A stretch of DNA of 16,212 nucleotides from Actinomycetota bacterium (GCA_009702405.1 WLIC01000003.1:1-16212), one strand, 5' to 3'. Shown: positions 6,028 to 14,162, numbered from the stretch's first letter. The notes: generated from the sequence alone by a model not told the origin. A program made the numbers and translations.

Positions 6028-6879
6028 TTATTTCTTGCCTCTCTTGACCTTTATTTCTCTAATTGGCTTCCAGTTGCCTGATTTTATACCTAGGTAGTTG
6101 TCACGTACTTTTTCAAAAGCAGGGTGGGCTTTAGCCATTTCTTCAACGGAGGGAGTTTGCTCTTTGAAGTACCTATACCAGCCCTCTTCCAAGTTACCTA
6201 GACTTAGTGCAGGTGATAAATCTGAGTCCAGAGGCTTCACATCAAATTCCAGTCTTTTCAGGTTCTTGAGGTTCTTCAAGAAATGGATGTTATCCACTTT
6301 GACCCAGTTGGGTTCAAAAGCAGGGTCCGTACCAGCACCGAAACTAAGCCCTTCTAACTGGGTTAACTTTCCTACGGATTCAAAGTTCAACTGCTTACGA
6401 GCAAAAATGTGAAGAACCCGAAGACTTTCGCATTTCGCTAAAGGTTCAAAATCCAGATCAACTGGGACTTGATTAATTTCCAAGTATTCCAATTGAGGCA
6501 TTTTCTGAAGGACCGATAAGTCAGAGATACCTTTAGCAATTTTGATAACTAACTTCTTAATCTGGGGCTGTTCAGCTATGGCAGTTAGCAGCTCTTGTGA
6601 GGGATTAAAGGCATATAGAGTTTGAATCTTCGTTTCGCGATTTCGAAGGTAGTGGATCCAGCTGGGCTCTGCTTTTCGAAAATCACCCCAAGTGTAGTAA
6701 CCCTTGATGCCTGTCGATAAGTACACCTCTTTTTGACCAAAGTATTCCTTGTCAAAATTGGTAATTTTCAAGAAGACCTTGCGATAGAAATCCCTCAAGG
6801 CACTAGGTTTCGGATAGTACTCAAAGTAAGTGGCATAGTCCCGTATCAATTTTGGAAGTAACATAGCACCCCAATTCAC
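6028..6879 (-). CDS. Leucine-rich repeat protein, cargo of the tRNA-integrated element
   Basis: This 283-residue soluble protein has no signal peptide or membrane helix. Residues 1-100 are rich in aromatic and charged residues and unlike any family I know. Residues about 105-235 show leucine-rich-repeat-like units (IKKLVIKIAKGISDLSVLQ, LEYLEINQVPV, LRVLHIFARKQLNFESVG, LEGLSFG, LKRLEFDVKPL), a scaffold for protein binding. A basic tail ends in KVKRGKK. The longest frame starts at GTG 6879, but ATG 6864 has a GGGG 4 nt upstream and would give 278 residues. It reads towards tRNA-Arg and its stop lies 36 bp from the left repeat, so it fills nearly all of the element. I do not recognise a specific function; an effector or defence role is only a guess from location. 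Confidence 0.75.
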   Translation of the reverse strand: MNWGAMLLPKLIRDYATYFEYYPKPSALRDFYRKVFLKITNFDKEYFGQKEVYLSTGIKGYYTWGDFRKAEPSWIHYLRNRETKIQTLYAFNPSQELLTAIAEQPQIKKLVIKIAKGISDLSVLQKMPQLEYLEINQVPVDLDFEPLAKCESLRVLHIFARKQLNFESVGKLTQLEGLSFGAGTDPAFEPNWVKVDNIHFLKNLKNLKRLEFDVKPLDSDLSPALSLGNLEEGWYRYFKEQTPSVEEMAKAHPAFEKVRDNYLGIKSGNWKPIREIKVKRGKK

Positions 6880-6983
6880 AAATCTAATTACCCGCAGTTA
6901 TTTACCACTTTATAGCTAATACCAAAAAATTTAGTTATGGGACATCTTGGGAAGAGAGGCTACAATCACCACTAAATAAAATC

Positions 6984-7005
6984 TATTGGGCACGTATTGG
7001 GCACG
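6984..7005 (+). repeat. Two tandem 11-bp direct repeats (putative integrase arm sites)
   Basis: TATTGGGCACG occurs twice with no gap (6984-6994 and 6995-7005). The 11-bp period is about one helical turn, which would place two protein molecules on the same DNA face. The position 68 bp inside the right attachment-site copy is where tyrosine-integrase arm sites are normally found. No copy is seen near the left end. Confidence 0.6.
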
Positions 7006-7072
7006 AACGCAGGTTGTCGAGTCTAAATCCCTTGTGTCTGTTGGGTTCTAAGGCATTTAGTGATCTGATTTT

Positions 7073-7114
7073 GGATCAGAAGGTTGGGGGTTCGAGTCCC
7101 TCCAAGCGCACTTT
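7073..7114 (+). repeat. Right attachment-site copy (attR-like), tRNA-Arg 3' fragment
   Basis: This exact 42-bp copy of 5951-5992 holds the anticodon-stem 3' side, variable loop, T arm and acceptor 3' strand. The preceding bases keep an anticodon-like stem (CTGA/TCAG) but have TTTTGGA in place of CTACGGA, and no D arm or matching 5' acceptor strand exists, so it is not a working tRNA gene. Confidence 0.8.
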
Positions 7115-7234
7115 CAATGCTTAGGTCAATTTTTCGACCAGGCCCTAACTTGAGCACCTCTCCTCAGAAGCCAACATTCGGTTGACATGTTTAGTCAAAT
7201 GCCCTGATTCCCTTCCCGCATGGGCGTGAAACGC

Positions 7235-7240
7235 TAGACT
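7235..7240 (+). promoter_or_regulatory. Candidate -10 box of the giant surface-protein gene
   Basis: TAGACT has the same TAnACT form as the other -10 candidates here and would give a leader of about 28 nt ending in GAAGGG (7262-7267) and TTG 7275. No good -35 stands 16-18 nt upstream. TTGACA at 7182-7187 is a perfect -35 but has only a poor -10 (CTGATT, 7204-7209) at proper spacing. Confidence 0.4.
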
Positions 7241-7274
7241 TCATGGATTATTCGAAAATACGAAGGGTTCCTCC

Positions 7275-10200
7275 TTGAAGAAGTCATTATTAGTCGTTTT
7301 AGCGTATCTCTCTCTATTGGGATCATTTATTACTGGGCCAATGAGTGCTGCTAACGCAGATCCTTCAGCGGACGACGCCAGCATTACCGCTCTGACTTTT
7401 GGCAGCCCAAATTACTACGACTGGTACGGCCGTCGGGACACCTCTGGCCTTTATCCGAGCTTCAGCCCAAGTACCTACAGCTATCAACTATCTAGCGTTG
7501 CTGACATTCTCGATGTTAACGCGGTCCTCTCTGACCCACTAGCAACAATGAAAATAACTTTCGATGGTGTCACAGGAGACGCTCAGAGCTCTACCGATTA
7601 CCGCATCAATATGAAACCAAAAGTGAGCATGTTAGATATTGAGGTCACTGCTCAAGATGGTGTTACTACCAAGCATTACAAAGTGAACGTGAGCAACCAA
7701 ATACTTCAAGCTCCTGAACTAGTTTCCATTTCAGCTACTTCCGGTCCATGGATTGGCGGTATGCCAATTACGTTTCGTATTAAGAATGTGAACTTATCCT
7801 CTGCAAGCGTCCGTTGCTACGCTCTTGCTAACTACACTGTCACCGATCCTGTCACCGGGGCTATTTCCTTCCAAAGTCAATATCTTTCATCTGACGCGAA
7901 TACCACAACAGATGAAAATGGCGTAACCACAATCGGATCTTTCCTTCCATATATGTATTCCATGGCAGGGTATACAGGGGAAGCCACAGTATCCCTTTCC
8001 AATCAATGTGACAGCATGGCTCGATCATATGGAAATTGGAGATCACTGTATAGCGAATCAGGGACTAACCAGAAATTTACACTTCTACCTTTTGAAATTA
8101 CAGAATCAGTAATACCTACTGTTCTTACAGGTGGTTCGATTATTGAGTTCAAAGGAAATGGGCTCTACCCGATGAGCCAATTAGAAGCGAGGGTGAAAGA
8201 TGAAGCTTCTGGGCAAGAGTTGTATATCGAGAGAATGAATCCCTCAGTAAATACTCTTCGGGCACAAGAAGGATCTTGGAAGGGAATCGTATACCGATAT
8301 GACAGACAAGACGCTTTCAAGACTGCAAGCAAAAAGACTCTTACTGTTGGTTACTGGAAATACGACCCGGCAACCAATCAAAACAACTGGATTACAGCTT
8401 TTTCACGCACAGTCAACTGGAAGCCAACCCTCCCAACCTCTGTTGTTATCTCACCTGCCAAAGGTGACATCTCTGGTGGCAAACGAGTCCGAGTAGAAGG
8501 TTATGACCTTTGTGACCAAAACAATTGGCCAAACTTTGTTGAAGTCAAAATTGATGGCAAGCCACTAACCAACATTGAAATGCAGTATGGCAATCAATAT
8601 TGTGGAGACGCTCAAAATGGTGAGGGTAAACCAGTCAAGAACTGGTTCACAGCCATAGTTCCAGAGGGTACATCCACAGGCGTTAAGTCAGTAACCGTGG
8701 ATAACGGAAATGGTCCTGTCAAAGTTTCAGCTACATATACATACGGTTCAACTCCAGATATCACTTCAATTGATCAAACATCTGTTGCCTCTACCGGTGG
8801 TTCAAAGATTCGAATCACTGGGCATAACTTCGGCTTCTCAGGAACACCGATAGTAATTATTGGTGGAAAGAAATCTCCTAAGGTGACTTTGATTTCAGAT
8901 AGTCAGATGGACGTAATTGTTCCCTTTGATCTTTCAGTGGGCAGCCAGGCCATAAACGTTATTTCTTCAAGCGGAGGTGGGGCTAACATCGTCCCGGCCA
9001 GCATTAACGTTGTTGCTCCGAGCAAAACTCCTACGGTAAGTTCTCTCTCTGCCACTCAAGGATTATCTTCTGGTGGCGACATCATTACCATCTCGGTTAG
9101 CAACATCGGAACTCCATCAACTGTTGGTGTCATGTTTGGCGGTAATCCTGCAGAGATAACCCGTTCAACAGCTTCTGCGATTGATGTTAAAGTTCCAGCT
9201 GGTACAACAGGTGCAACTTCTCTAACTATTTCAACTTCGCTTGGTCAACTAGTCGTTGCTAACGCCTATACATACACTGCAATTTCGGCAGTGAAATCAG
9301 TTTCACCTTCGACCGTATCTTCTTCTGCTGATGTAGCTGGAAGAACTGTCACAATCACAGGTGTTGGTTTCGGCGCATCTGGAACCATCAAGATTGGTCA
9401 ACTCCCAGCACAGTCTTACGTAAGCAGTGACGCTGGAACTGTTATCTCTGGACTATTAATCCCAAATGACACCGCTGGGTCATTGGCAATTCTGATTACA
9501 CCTAGTGGATCTCTGGTCCCAATCGCAACTTCAGTTACAGTAAATCGCGCCAGGATGACCTACATCGGAACTGTTGTTGATAATTCGAACTACAACCTTT
9601 ACTGCGGTTTAAATGACTGGAACTGTTACTACGGATCTGGGGTAGTTCAGCCATCACTACCTAGCTCAGTTGGCGGTGCAGTAAAAATCAAGGGAACTGG
9701 ATTTGGTACCTCAGGAACAGTGAAAGTTGGCACTCTAACAATCACCCCATCCTCTTACTCAGACACAGAAGTTATCTTTATGGTTCCAGCCATGGCAGCT
9801 GGTGACTATGACGTTTCTGTTGTTCCTAGCACAGGACTAAAAACCGAGGTCGTCACTTCTGTCATTTCCATAGTCGAAGCAGCTAACGATGCAGCTGTAT
9901 TCATTAGTGGTGTCGCTCCAACTGTTCCTAACTCACGAGGAGATGAACTCTATAACTTTGATCCTTCACAGGACACGAGCGCAGTCTTCAAGATCACCGG
10001 ACGTGGCTTCCTAGGTGATGACAATGGATTGACCACAAAGGTCATGCAACTAGAGGCCTGGACTAATCCTAGATATGACAATGAGGGAATAATTCAAGCG
10101 AATATCTTATCCATCACTGACACAGAGATTACTTTCCTCGCTTCACGAACATATTCTCCAACTCGTTGGACAAGCGTAGCGGTGGAAACATCTGAAGCTC

Positions 10201-13200
10201 TTACCTTTGTTAGAAATGCAATTCAGTATGTGGGTAGCCGCCCTGCACAAGCAGATATTTCTGGTTACTACGGTTTGTGTACCAAGGATTCAATTAAGAC
10301 TCACAACCCAGCGGTGGTAACAGTGTCTGGTTCAGGAATGTTCGGAGAGGCTGGTTCAGTTACTCTTTCAGGACAAGTAATTGATCCTGCTGCAGTAACC
10401 TGGACAACCGACAGTGTCTCGGTTGACTTCTCTAAACTTCCAACTGACTTAGCTGAGCACTGGGGTCAGAAGAACCTAGAGTTCATTCCAGGAGATTCAG
10501 CCCTGATCTCAAGATCATTCAACTGGTTCTGTGGTGTTTGGGCACAGGTTGAAACTAAGGTCAATGGTTCAACTTCTGAACAGAATATTTCAGTTGGTGA
10601 CGACCTAGTAGCAACAGCTACTTTCCCAGCCGAGCTACGACTAAACGAAGTTGTTCCGAATGATTCTTGGCCAACAGATGGTTACCAATATCAATCTGCT
10701 GTTGATCATGCTAGAGATACACCTTGGTCAAACAACGTTAGATCTGGTTTACCTACCTATGCAGGTGACTGGTATGTTCGTGCCAACCCTGGTGTTAGCA
10801 CAACACTTATTGATCGTGGAATCTATGCTGGGGTATCAACCTCTGATGTTCATGTAGTAATAAATGGAACACCTATCAGCTTTACTCCAAAACTTAAGGG
10901 CAGCACTGAGAACACGATTGTATATAGAGGTCAACTTGGTGACGGAACAAATGACTCCAACGATGACATCGAATACACACTTGATGTTCCATCAGGTGCA
11001 CCAAAGATCACAAGTCTTGTTTGGGAGTATCGTAACCACACCTGTGCTGTTGCCAACAATGACTATGGTTGGAACCAAGGTCTTCCTGCAAACGTAGCGG
11101 TCATTCCAAATGATTGTGGTGGTGATGGAACAGCTTTTAGCAGCTGGGATATCCGAGTCAGGTCATTCGAGATGATGAAAGATGGCAAAGACCAGGCAAT
11201 GTTCTACTTGCCTACTTACAACACCTTTAATCTAACGATTACTAAGCGAGCGCTTACTATCGATAAGGTTTCTGCAACCAAGCCATTTGATGGCAATGCA
11301 AATATCTCTCTTGGAGCTCTTACTGTTTCAGGTGCTATCGAAGGAGAAACCCCAACTCTGCAAGGTAATGACAGCAGAAATGGTTACTTCTCAGACGCTA
11401 CCGTAGGAGATAACAAGCCAGTTTATGTTGCTGACTCAAATGGGCAGACTGACTTCATTCAGCGAATCAAGCTTGAAGGAACTTATGACTGGAACTACTA
11501 CCTAACTAACAGTGAGTTGTTGGTACTTGGTTCGATCACGAAGGCGAATGCCAAGGTGTCGCTAAGCGCTTCTAACCTCTCGCTAATCTTGTCGGTAATC
11601 GACCAGTCAAACATCACAGCTACTGTCAGAGACACACTAACTGGCAATGCGCCTATTGATGAGGCACATGCTTCTGATGTTGTCGTTACAGTTTCAACAC
11701 CTTCCGTTTGTAGCATTTCTGCAGACTTGGTTGTTACTGCTAAGACAGCTGGTGAATGTATTGTTCAGGCTTCGCAAGCTGCCTCTGTTAACTACAACGC
11801 AGCAACAGCGGCTAGCGACCCAGAATCAAATGTTGAGACTTTGACAATCAACATCTTCGCTGAGCCGAAGAAGGTTTCTGTAATTACTCAAGACCTGATT
11901 GTTGCTCAAGGTGATGGCTATTCACCTAGCTTTGAGACTGTTGGTTTAGGTGACGGTGACTCAGTGGACAGCGTTGTCTTCGACTACTATGACGGAGCAA
12001 CAAAGCTCGATGGTGCACCGACAGAACCTGGTCGATACACAATGGTTGGTGCCAGTGCAAACATCGTGACAAGTAACTTGGCTGCATACAACTCAGACAT
12101 CGAGTTCGTTGTGGGACTTCTTGTTATCACTTCTCCACCTCCAACTGTTTCTGGAATATCGCCAGCAAACGGAGCTCCGGCTGGTGGGGAAACCATAGTT
12201 ATCTCTGGAGCGAACCTAAGCGCTGTTACCAGCATTAAGTTCGGAAATGTTGTTATCTCAAACAGCAACTTCTCAGTTAATGGTGATGGCACTGAGATTA
12301 CTTTGACCACTCCACCAGGTAGCGGCAACGTTACCATCGTGTTGTCTGCAGGTGACTCCCAAGTCTCCCTGGACTACTCATATGACCCGCTAGTTGCAAC
12401 AGCGACTAACCTAGCTCCAGCTACAGGTCGAGCAAGTGGTGGCAACACTGTTGTGGTTACTGGTACGAACCTTGATCTGGTAACTGAAGTTCGCTTTGGT
12501 AGCAAGACTATTTCATCAGCGAATCTAGTTCGCAATGGAAATGGAACAACAATTAGCTTCACTGCTCCTGCAGGTTCTGGCAAGGTAAAGATTGTGCTAG
12601 TTGCTGAGGGCGGAAACATGTCATTCGACTACACCTACGACGCACCACCTTTAGTTACAACAACCGCTACGAGCATCGCACCAAGCAGAGGCCCAGCTGG
12701 CGGTGGCAACACTGTTGTTGTGACTGGTACTCATCTTGATCTAGTGTTTGAGGTTCACTTCGGTAATGTAACCATTCCTTCTGCGAACTTAGTACGTAGT
12801 GAGGATGGAACAAGAATCACTTTCACTGCTCCTGCAGGTTCTGGCAAAGTAAATATCGTTTTGTTAGCGCCAAGCGGTGACTCTTCGTTCGAGTACACAT
12901 ACACAGCATTTACTGACCGAGGCCTTCAATTGAGTTTGGTTGATCCAGAATTTGGCAAGACATTCTCTGGTCAACAGGTGAGGATGACTGCTAGAGGCTT
13001 GAGGCCGGGAGCTGAATACACATTGAACATGTATTCAAAGAAGGTTGCCATGGTCACAGGAATTGTGTCACCTGATGGCTCTATTAATTCTTCAATGGTC
13101 ATACCTGCCAAGGCATGTGTTAAGCCTGGTCTTCACCGAATGATTCTTGAATCGGAAGATGAAGCAGGAGATAAGTATCGTTCAACCATCTACGTTGTTC

Positions 13201-13574
13201 TTGGTGAAAACTGTACTTTGAGTGCCATTGCCGCGAAAGCACCGGATAAGAGCTGGAATTTGAAGGGAGTAACTTTCGATTACCGTAAGTGGGATCTGAC
13301 TCAGGAGAAGATCAACACTCTTATAGCGCTAAAGCCTTGGTTGCAAAAAGCTAAGACTGTGACAGTGGCTGGATACACACACACTGATGGTAAGGGTGCA
13401 GCAATGTATGCAGCTAACAAGATTCTTGCTAAGAACCGTGCATTGGCTGTGGCGGCCATCTTCAAGAGCCTCGGTTTGAAAGCTAAGTTCTTGGTAGATC
13501 CAGTTGGTCCAAAGAACCCAATCAGCAGCGTCCAATCTAAGAATCAAAGAGCTGAACTGAAAGTTACTTTCTAG
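7275..13574 (+). CDS. Giant secreted multi-domain surface protein with IPT/TIG repeats and C-terminal OmpA-like domain
   Basis: The protein has 2099 residues. The TTG start at 7275 is supported by GAAGGG (7262-7267) and an immediate signal peptide (MKKSLL..., cleavage near ANA-DP, residue 28). Domains in order: a cadherin-like beta-sandwich (about 33-130); IPT/TIG or related immunoglobulin-fold units beginning near 146, 389, 493, 586, 672, 792 and 876; a long poorly recognised beta-rich region (about 1000-1320); a YDG-like module (about 1325-1430, ITKRALTIDKVSATKPFDGN); a bacterial-Ig/MBG-like part (to about 1620); three IPT units (1623-1705, 1706-1792, 1793-1878); a further beta domain (1879-1990); and an OmpA-like domain (1991-2099, GYT 2033-2035, NRALAV 2054-2059, NQRAEL near the end). 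No LPxTG anchor is seen, so the OmpA-like domain may hold it to the wall. An adhesin or surface-layer role is likely but not shown. Confidence 0.88.
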   Translation: MKKSLLVVLAYLSLLGSFITGPMSAANADPSADDASITALTFGSPNYYDWYGRRDTSGLYPSFSPSTYSYQLSSVADILDVNAVLSDPLATMKITFDGVTGDAQSSTDYRINMKPKVSMLDIEVTAQDGVTTKHYKVNVSNQILQAPELVSISATSGPWIGGMPITFRIKNVNLSSASVRCYALANYTVTDPVTGAISFQSQYLSSDANTTTDENGVTTIGSFLPYMYSMAGYTGEATVSLSNQCDSMARSYGNWRSLYSESGTNQKFTLLPFEITESVIPTVLTGGSIIEFKGNGLYPMSQLEARVKDEASGQELYIERMNPSVNTLRAQEGSWKGIVYRYDRQDAFKTASKKTLTVGYWKYDPATNQNNWITAFSRTVNWKPTLPTSVVISPAKGDISGGKRVRVEGYDLCDQNNWPNFVEVKIDGKPLTNIEMQYGNQYCGDAQNGEGKPVKNWFTAIVPEGTSTGVKSVTVDNGNGPVKVSATYTYGSTPDITSIDQTSVASTGGSKIRITGHNFGFSGTPIVIIGGKKSPKVTLISDSQMDVIVPFDLSVGSQAINVISSSGGGANIVPASINVVAPSKTPTVSSLSATQGLSSGGDIITISVSNIGTPSTVGVMFGGNPAEITRSTASAIDVKVPAGTTGATSLTISTSLGQLVVANAYTYTAISAVKSVSPSTVSSSADVAGRTVTITGVGFGASGTIKIGQLPAQSYVSSDAGTVISGLLIPNDTAGSLAILITPSGSLVPIATSVTVNRARMTYIGTVVDNSNYNLYCGLNDWNCYYGSGVVQPSLPSSVGGAVKIKGTGFGTSGTVKVGTLTITPSSYSDTEVIFMVPAMAAGDYDVSVVPSTGLKTEVVTSVISIVEAANDAAVFISGVAPTVPNSRGDELYNFDPSQDTSAVFKITGRGFLGDDNGLTTKVMQLEAWTNPRYDNEGIIQANILSITDTEITFLASRTYSPTRWTSVAVETSEALTFVRNAIQYVGSRPAQADISGYYGLCTKDSIKTHNPAVVTVSGSGMFGEAGSVTLSGQVIDPAAVTWTTDSVSVDFSKLPTDLAEHWGQKNLEFIPGDSALISRSFNWFCGVWAQVETKVNGSTSEQNISVGDDLVATATFPAELRLNEVVPNDSWPTDGYQYQSAVDHARDTPWSNNVRSGLPTYAGDWYVRANPGVSTTLIDRGIYAGVSTSDVHVVINGTPISFTPKLKGSTENTIVYRGQLGDGTNDSNDDIEYTLDVPSGAPKITSLVWEYRNHTCAVANNDYGWNQGLPANVAVIPNDCGGDGTAFSSWDIRVRSFEMMKDGKDQAMFYLPTYNTFNLTITKRALTIDKVSATKPFDGNANISLGALTVSGAIEGETPTLQGNDSRNGYFSDATVGDNKPVYVADSNGQTDFIQRIKLEGTYDWNYYLTNSELLVLGSITKANAKVSLSASNLSLILSVIDQSNITATVRDTLTGNAPIDEAHASDVVVTVSTPSVCSISADLVVTAKTAGECIVQASQAASVNYNAATAASDPESNVETLTINIFAEPKKVSVITQDLIVAQGDGYSPSFETVGLGDGDSVDSVVFDYYDGATKLDGAPTEPGRYTMVGASANIVTSNLAAYNSDIEFVVGLLVITSPPPTVSGISPANGAPAGGETIVISGANLSAVTSIKFGNVVISNSNFSVNGDGTEITLTTPPGSGNVTIVLSAGDSQVSLDYSYDPLVATATNLAPATGRASGGNTVVVTGTNLDLVTEVRFGSKTISSANLVRNGNGTTISFTAPAGSGKVKIVLVAEGGNMSFDYTYDAPPLVTTTATSIAPSRGPAGGGNTVVVTGTHLDLVFEVHFGNVTIPSANLVRSEDGTRITFTAPAGSGKVNIVLLAPSGDSSFEYTYTAFTDRGLQLSLVDPEFGKTFSGQQVRMTARGLRPGAEYTLNMYSKKVAMVTGIVSPDGSINSSMVIPAKACVKPGLHRMILESEDEAGDKYRSTIYVVLGENCTLSAIAAKAPDKSWNLKGVTFDYRKWDLTQEKINTLIALKPWLQKAKTVTVAGYTHTDGKGAAMYAANKILAKNRALAVAAIFKSLGLKAKFLVDPVGPKNPISSVQSKNQRAELKVTF
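12390..12911 (+). repeat. Tandem duplicated IPT unit, period 261 bp
   Basis: Two adjacent segments of 87 codons (12390-12650 and 12651-12911) encode IPT units with near-identical stretches, for example the shared codons for GGNTVVVTGT and for FTAPAGSGKV. Nucleotide matches include ACTGCTCCTGCAGGTTCTGG in both copies. This points to a fairly recent internal duplication; the IPT unit before them is more diverged. Confidence 0.8.
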
Positions 13575-13600
13575 AAGCCCTGGAAGTTTGTTCATAGGTA

Positions 13601-13638
13601 AGACCTAAAGCGATATGCTTTCATGTCGCTTTAGGTCT
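13601..13638 (+). terminator. Long perfect hairpin after the giant gene
   Basis: AGACCTAAAGCGA (13601-13613) pairs perfectly with 13626-13638. The stem continues through one U-G pair and ATG/CAT to a CTTT loop, 17 pairs in all. It starts 26 nt after the stop codon. A run of six T comes only at 13650-13655, so it is an atypical terminator. It also separates the giant gene from the leaderless VOC gene. Confidence 0.6.
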
Positions 13639-13661
13639 CCTAGAGTAAATTTTTTCATGGA

Positions 13662-13667
13662 TAGACT
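13662..13667 (+). promoter_or_regulatory. -10 box of the VOC-protein gene (leaderless)
   Basis: TAGACT ends 6 nt before ATG 13674, so transcription should begin at or next to the start codon. No Shine-Dalgarno and no good -35 are seen. Confidence 0.5.
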
Positions 13668-13673
13668 TTTGCT

Positions 13674-14126
13674 ATGCCAACACTTAGTCACATGCTTTGG
13701 TTTGATGGCCAAGCAAAAGAAGCAGCAGATCTTTATACCTCACTGTTCGAGAACTCTAGAATTCTCAAAACTACCCATCGTCCTGATGGTGCTGTATTTA
13801 CAGTTGAGTTTGAACTCATGGGTTACAAATACACCGCACTAAACGGTGGGGATTACTTCAAGTTCAGTGAAGCTATCTCAATCATGGTTCATTGTGAAGA
13901 TCAGGCTGAAGTAGATAAGTATTGGGATGCACTTATAGCTGATGGTGGGGCTCCTGGTAATTGTGGCTGGTTGAAGGACAAGTTTGGCCTTTCTTGGCAA
14001 ATCATTCCTAAGCAACTAGACATTTCTCTTAACCACCCAGACCCTGCAAAAGCCAAAGCAGCTATGGATGCCATGATGGGGATGTCAAAGCTAATCGTTA
14101 GCGAATTAGAAGAAGCAATTCTCTAG
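13674..14126 (+). CDS. PhnB-like VOC superfamily protein (3-dmu-9_3-mt family)
   Basis: This 150-residue cytoplasmic protein matches the PhnB/3-demethylubiquinone-9 3-methyltransferase-like branch of the glyoxalase/VOC fold: SHMLWFDGQAKEAADLYTSLF (5-25), FTVEFELMGYKYTALNGGDYFKFSEAISIMVHC (42-74) and GGAPGNCGWLKDKFGLSWQIIP (90-111). These proteins are dimeric beta-alpha-beta sandwiches. Most have no established reaction, and the methyltransferase name is historical. ATG 13674 fits the family N-terminus; an overlapping frame at 13615-13842 is not real because it lacks family similarity. There is no ribosome site, and the -10 box at 13662 suggests a leaderless mRNA. The next gene follows after 36 nt with its own -10 box. 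Confidence 0.88.
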   Translation: MPTLSHMLWFDGQAKEAADLYTSLFENSRILKTTHRPDGAVFTVEFELMGYKYTALNGGDYFKFSEAISIMVHCEDQAEVDKYWDALIADGGAPGNCGWLKDKFGLSWQIIPKQLDISLNHPDPAKAKAAMDAMMGMSKLIVSELEEAIL

Positions 14127-14150
14127 CGATTTCCGTATTCTCACTTCCAA

Positions 14151-14156
14151 TAAACT
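14151..14156 (+). promoter_or_regulatory. -10 box of the rhodanese gene (leaderless)
   Basis: TAAACT ends 6 nt before ATG 14163. The -35 region is weak and no ribosome site is present. Confidence 0.5.
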
Positions 14157-14162
14157 CTTCTC

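Larger units (their letters stand above)
5951..7114. mobile_element. Putative mini tRNA-integrated element or remnant
   Basis: A 42-bp exact direct repeat of the tRNA-Arg 3' end bounds a 1122-bp unit. Partial resemblance of 5941-5946 to 7063-7068 gives six more matching bases. The unit carries one minus-strand leucine-rich-repeat gene and, 68 bp before the right copy, two tandem perfect 11-bp repeats resembling integrase arm sites. No integrase, excisionase or replication gene is present, and I could not recognise an integrase remnant in 6880-7072. Duplication of a tRNA 3' end is the standard mark of tyrosine-recombinase integration. The identity excludes the anticodon itself but covers the T arm, so strand exchange in the T arm is the likelier site. 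The element is either a deletion remnant or a satellite mobilised in trans. Confidence 0.65.
6880..7274. other. Gene-free stretch with element right end and giant-gene leader
   Basis: No open frame of useful length is visible. From left to right it holds the upstream region of the leucine-rich-repeat gene (A+T-rich, no firm promoter), the tandem 11-bp repeats at 6984-7005, the 42-bp tRNA repeat at 7073-7114, and a leader region with TTGACA at 7182-7187, an inverted repeat TTGAC-N7-GTCAA (7182-7198), a TAGACT box at 7235-7240 and the ribosome site of the giant gene. Confidence 0.6.

Noticed and set aside
6880..7072. Integrase gene remnant inside the element
   Set aside because: All frames are short and none shows the tyrosine-recombinase R..H-x-x-R..Y pattern; only the tandem repeats hint at an integrase.
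7038..7110. Second complete tRNA gene at the right repeat
   Set aside because: Only the anticodon-stem 3' side, T arm and acceptor 3' strand match. The 5' acceptor strand and D arm are absent and the loop reads TTTTGGA.
8299..8496. Alternative-frame open reading frames within the giant gene (also 10651-11097, 11647-11844 and minus-strand frames)
   Set aside because: They are overlapping frames inside a continuous, domain-rich coding sequence and show no family similarity.
13615..13842. Plus-strand frame overlapping the VOC gene
   Set aside because: It starts inside the hairpin loop, overlaps the PhnB-like gene in another frame and has no recognisable product.
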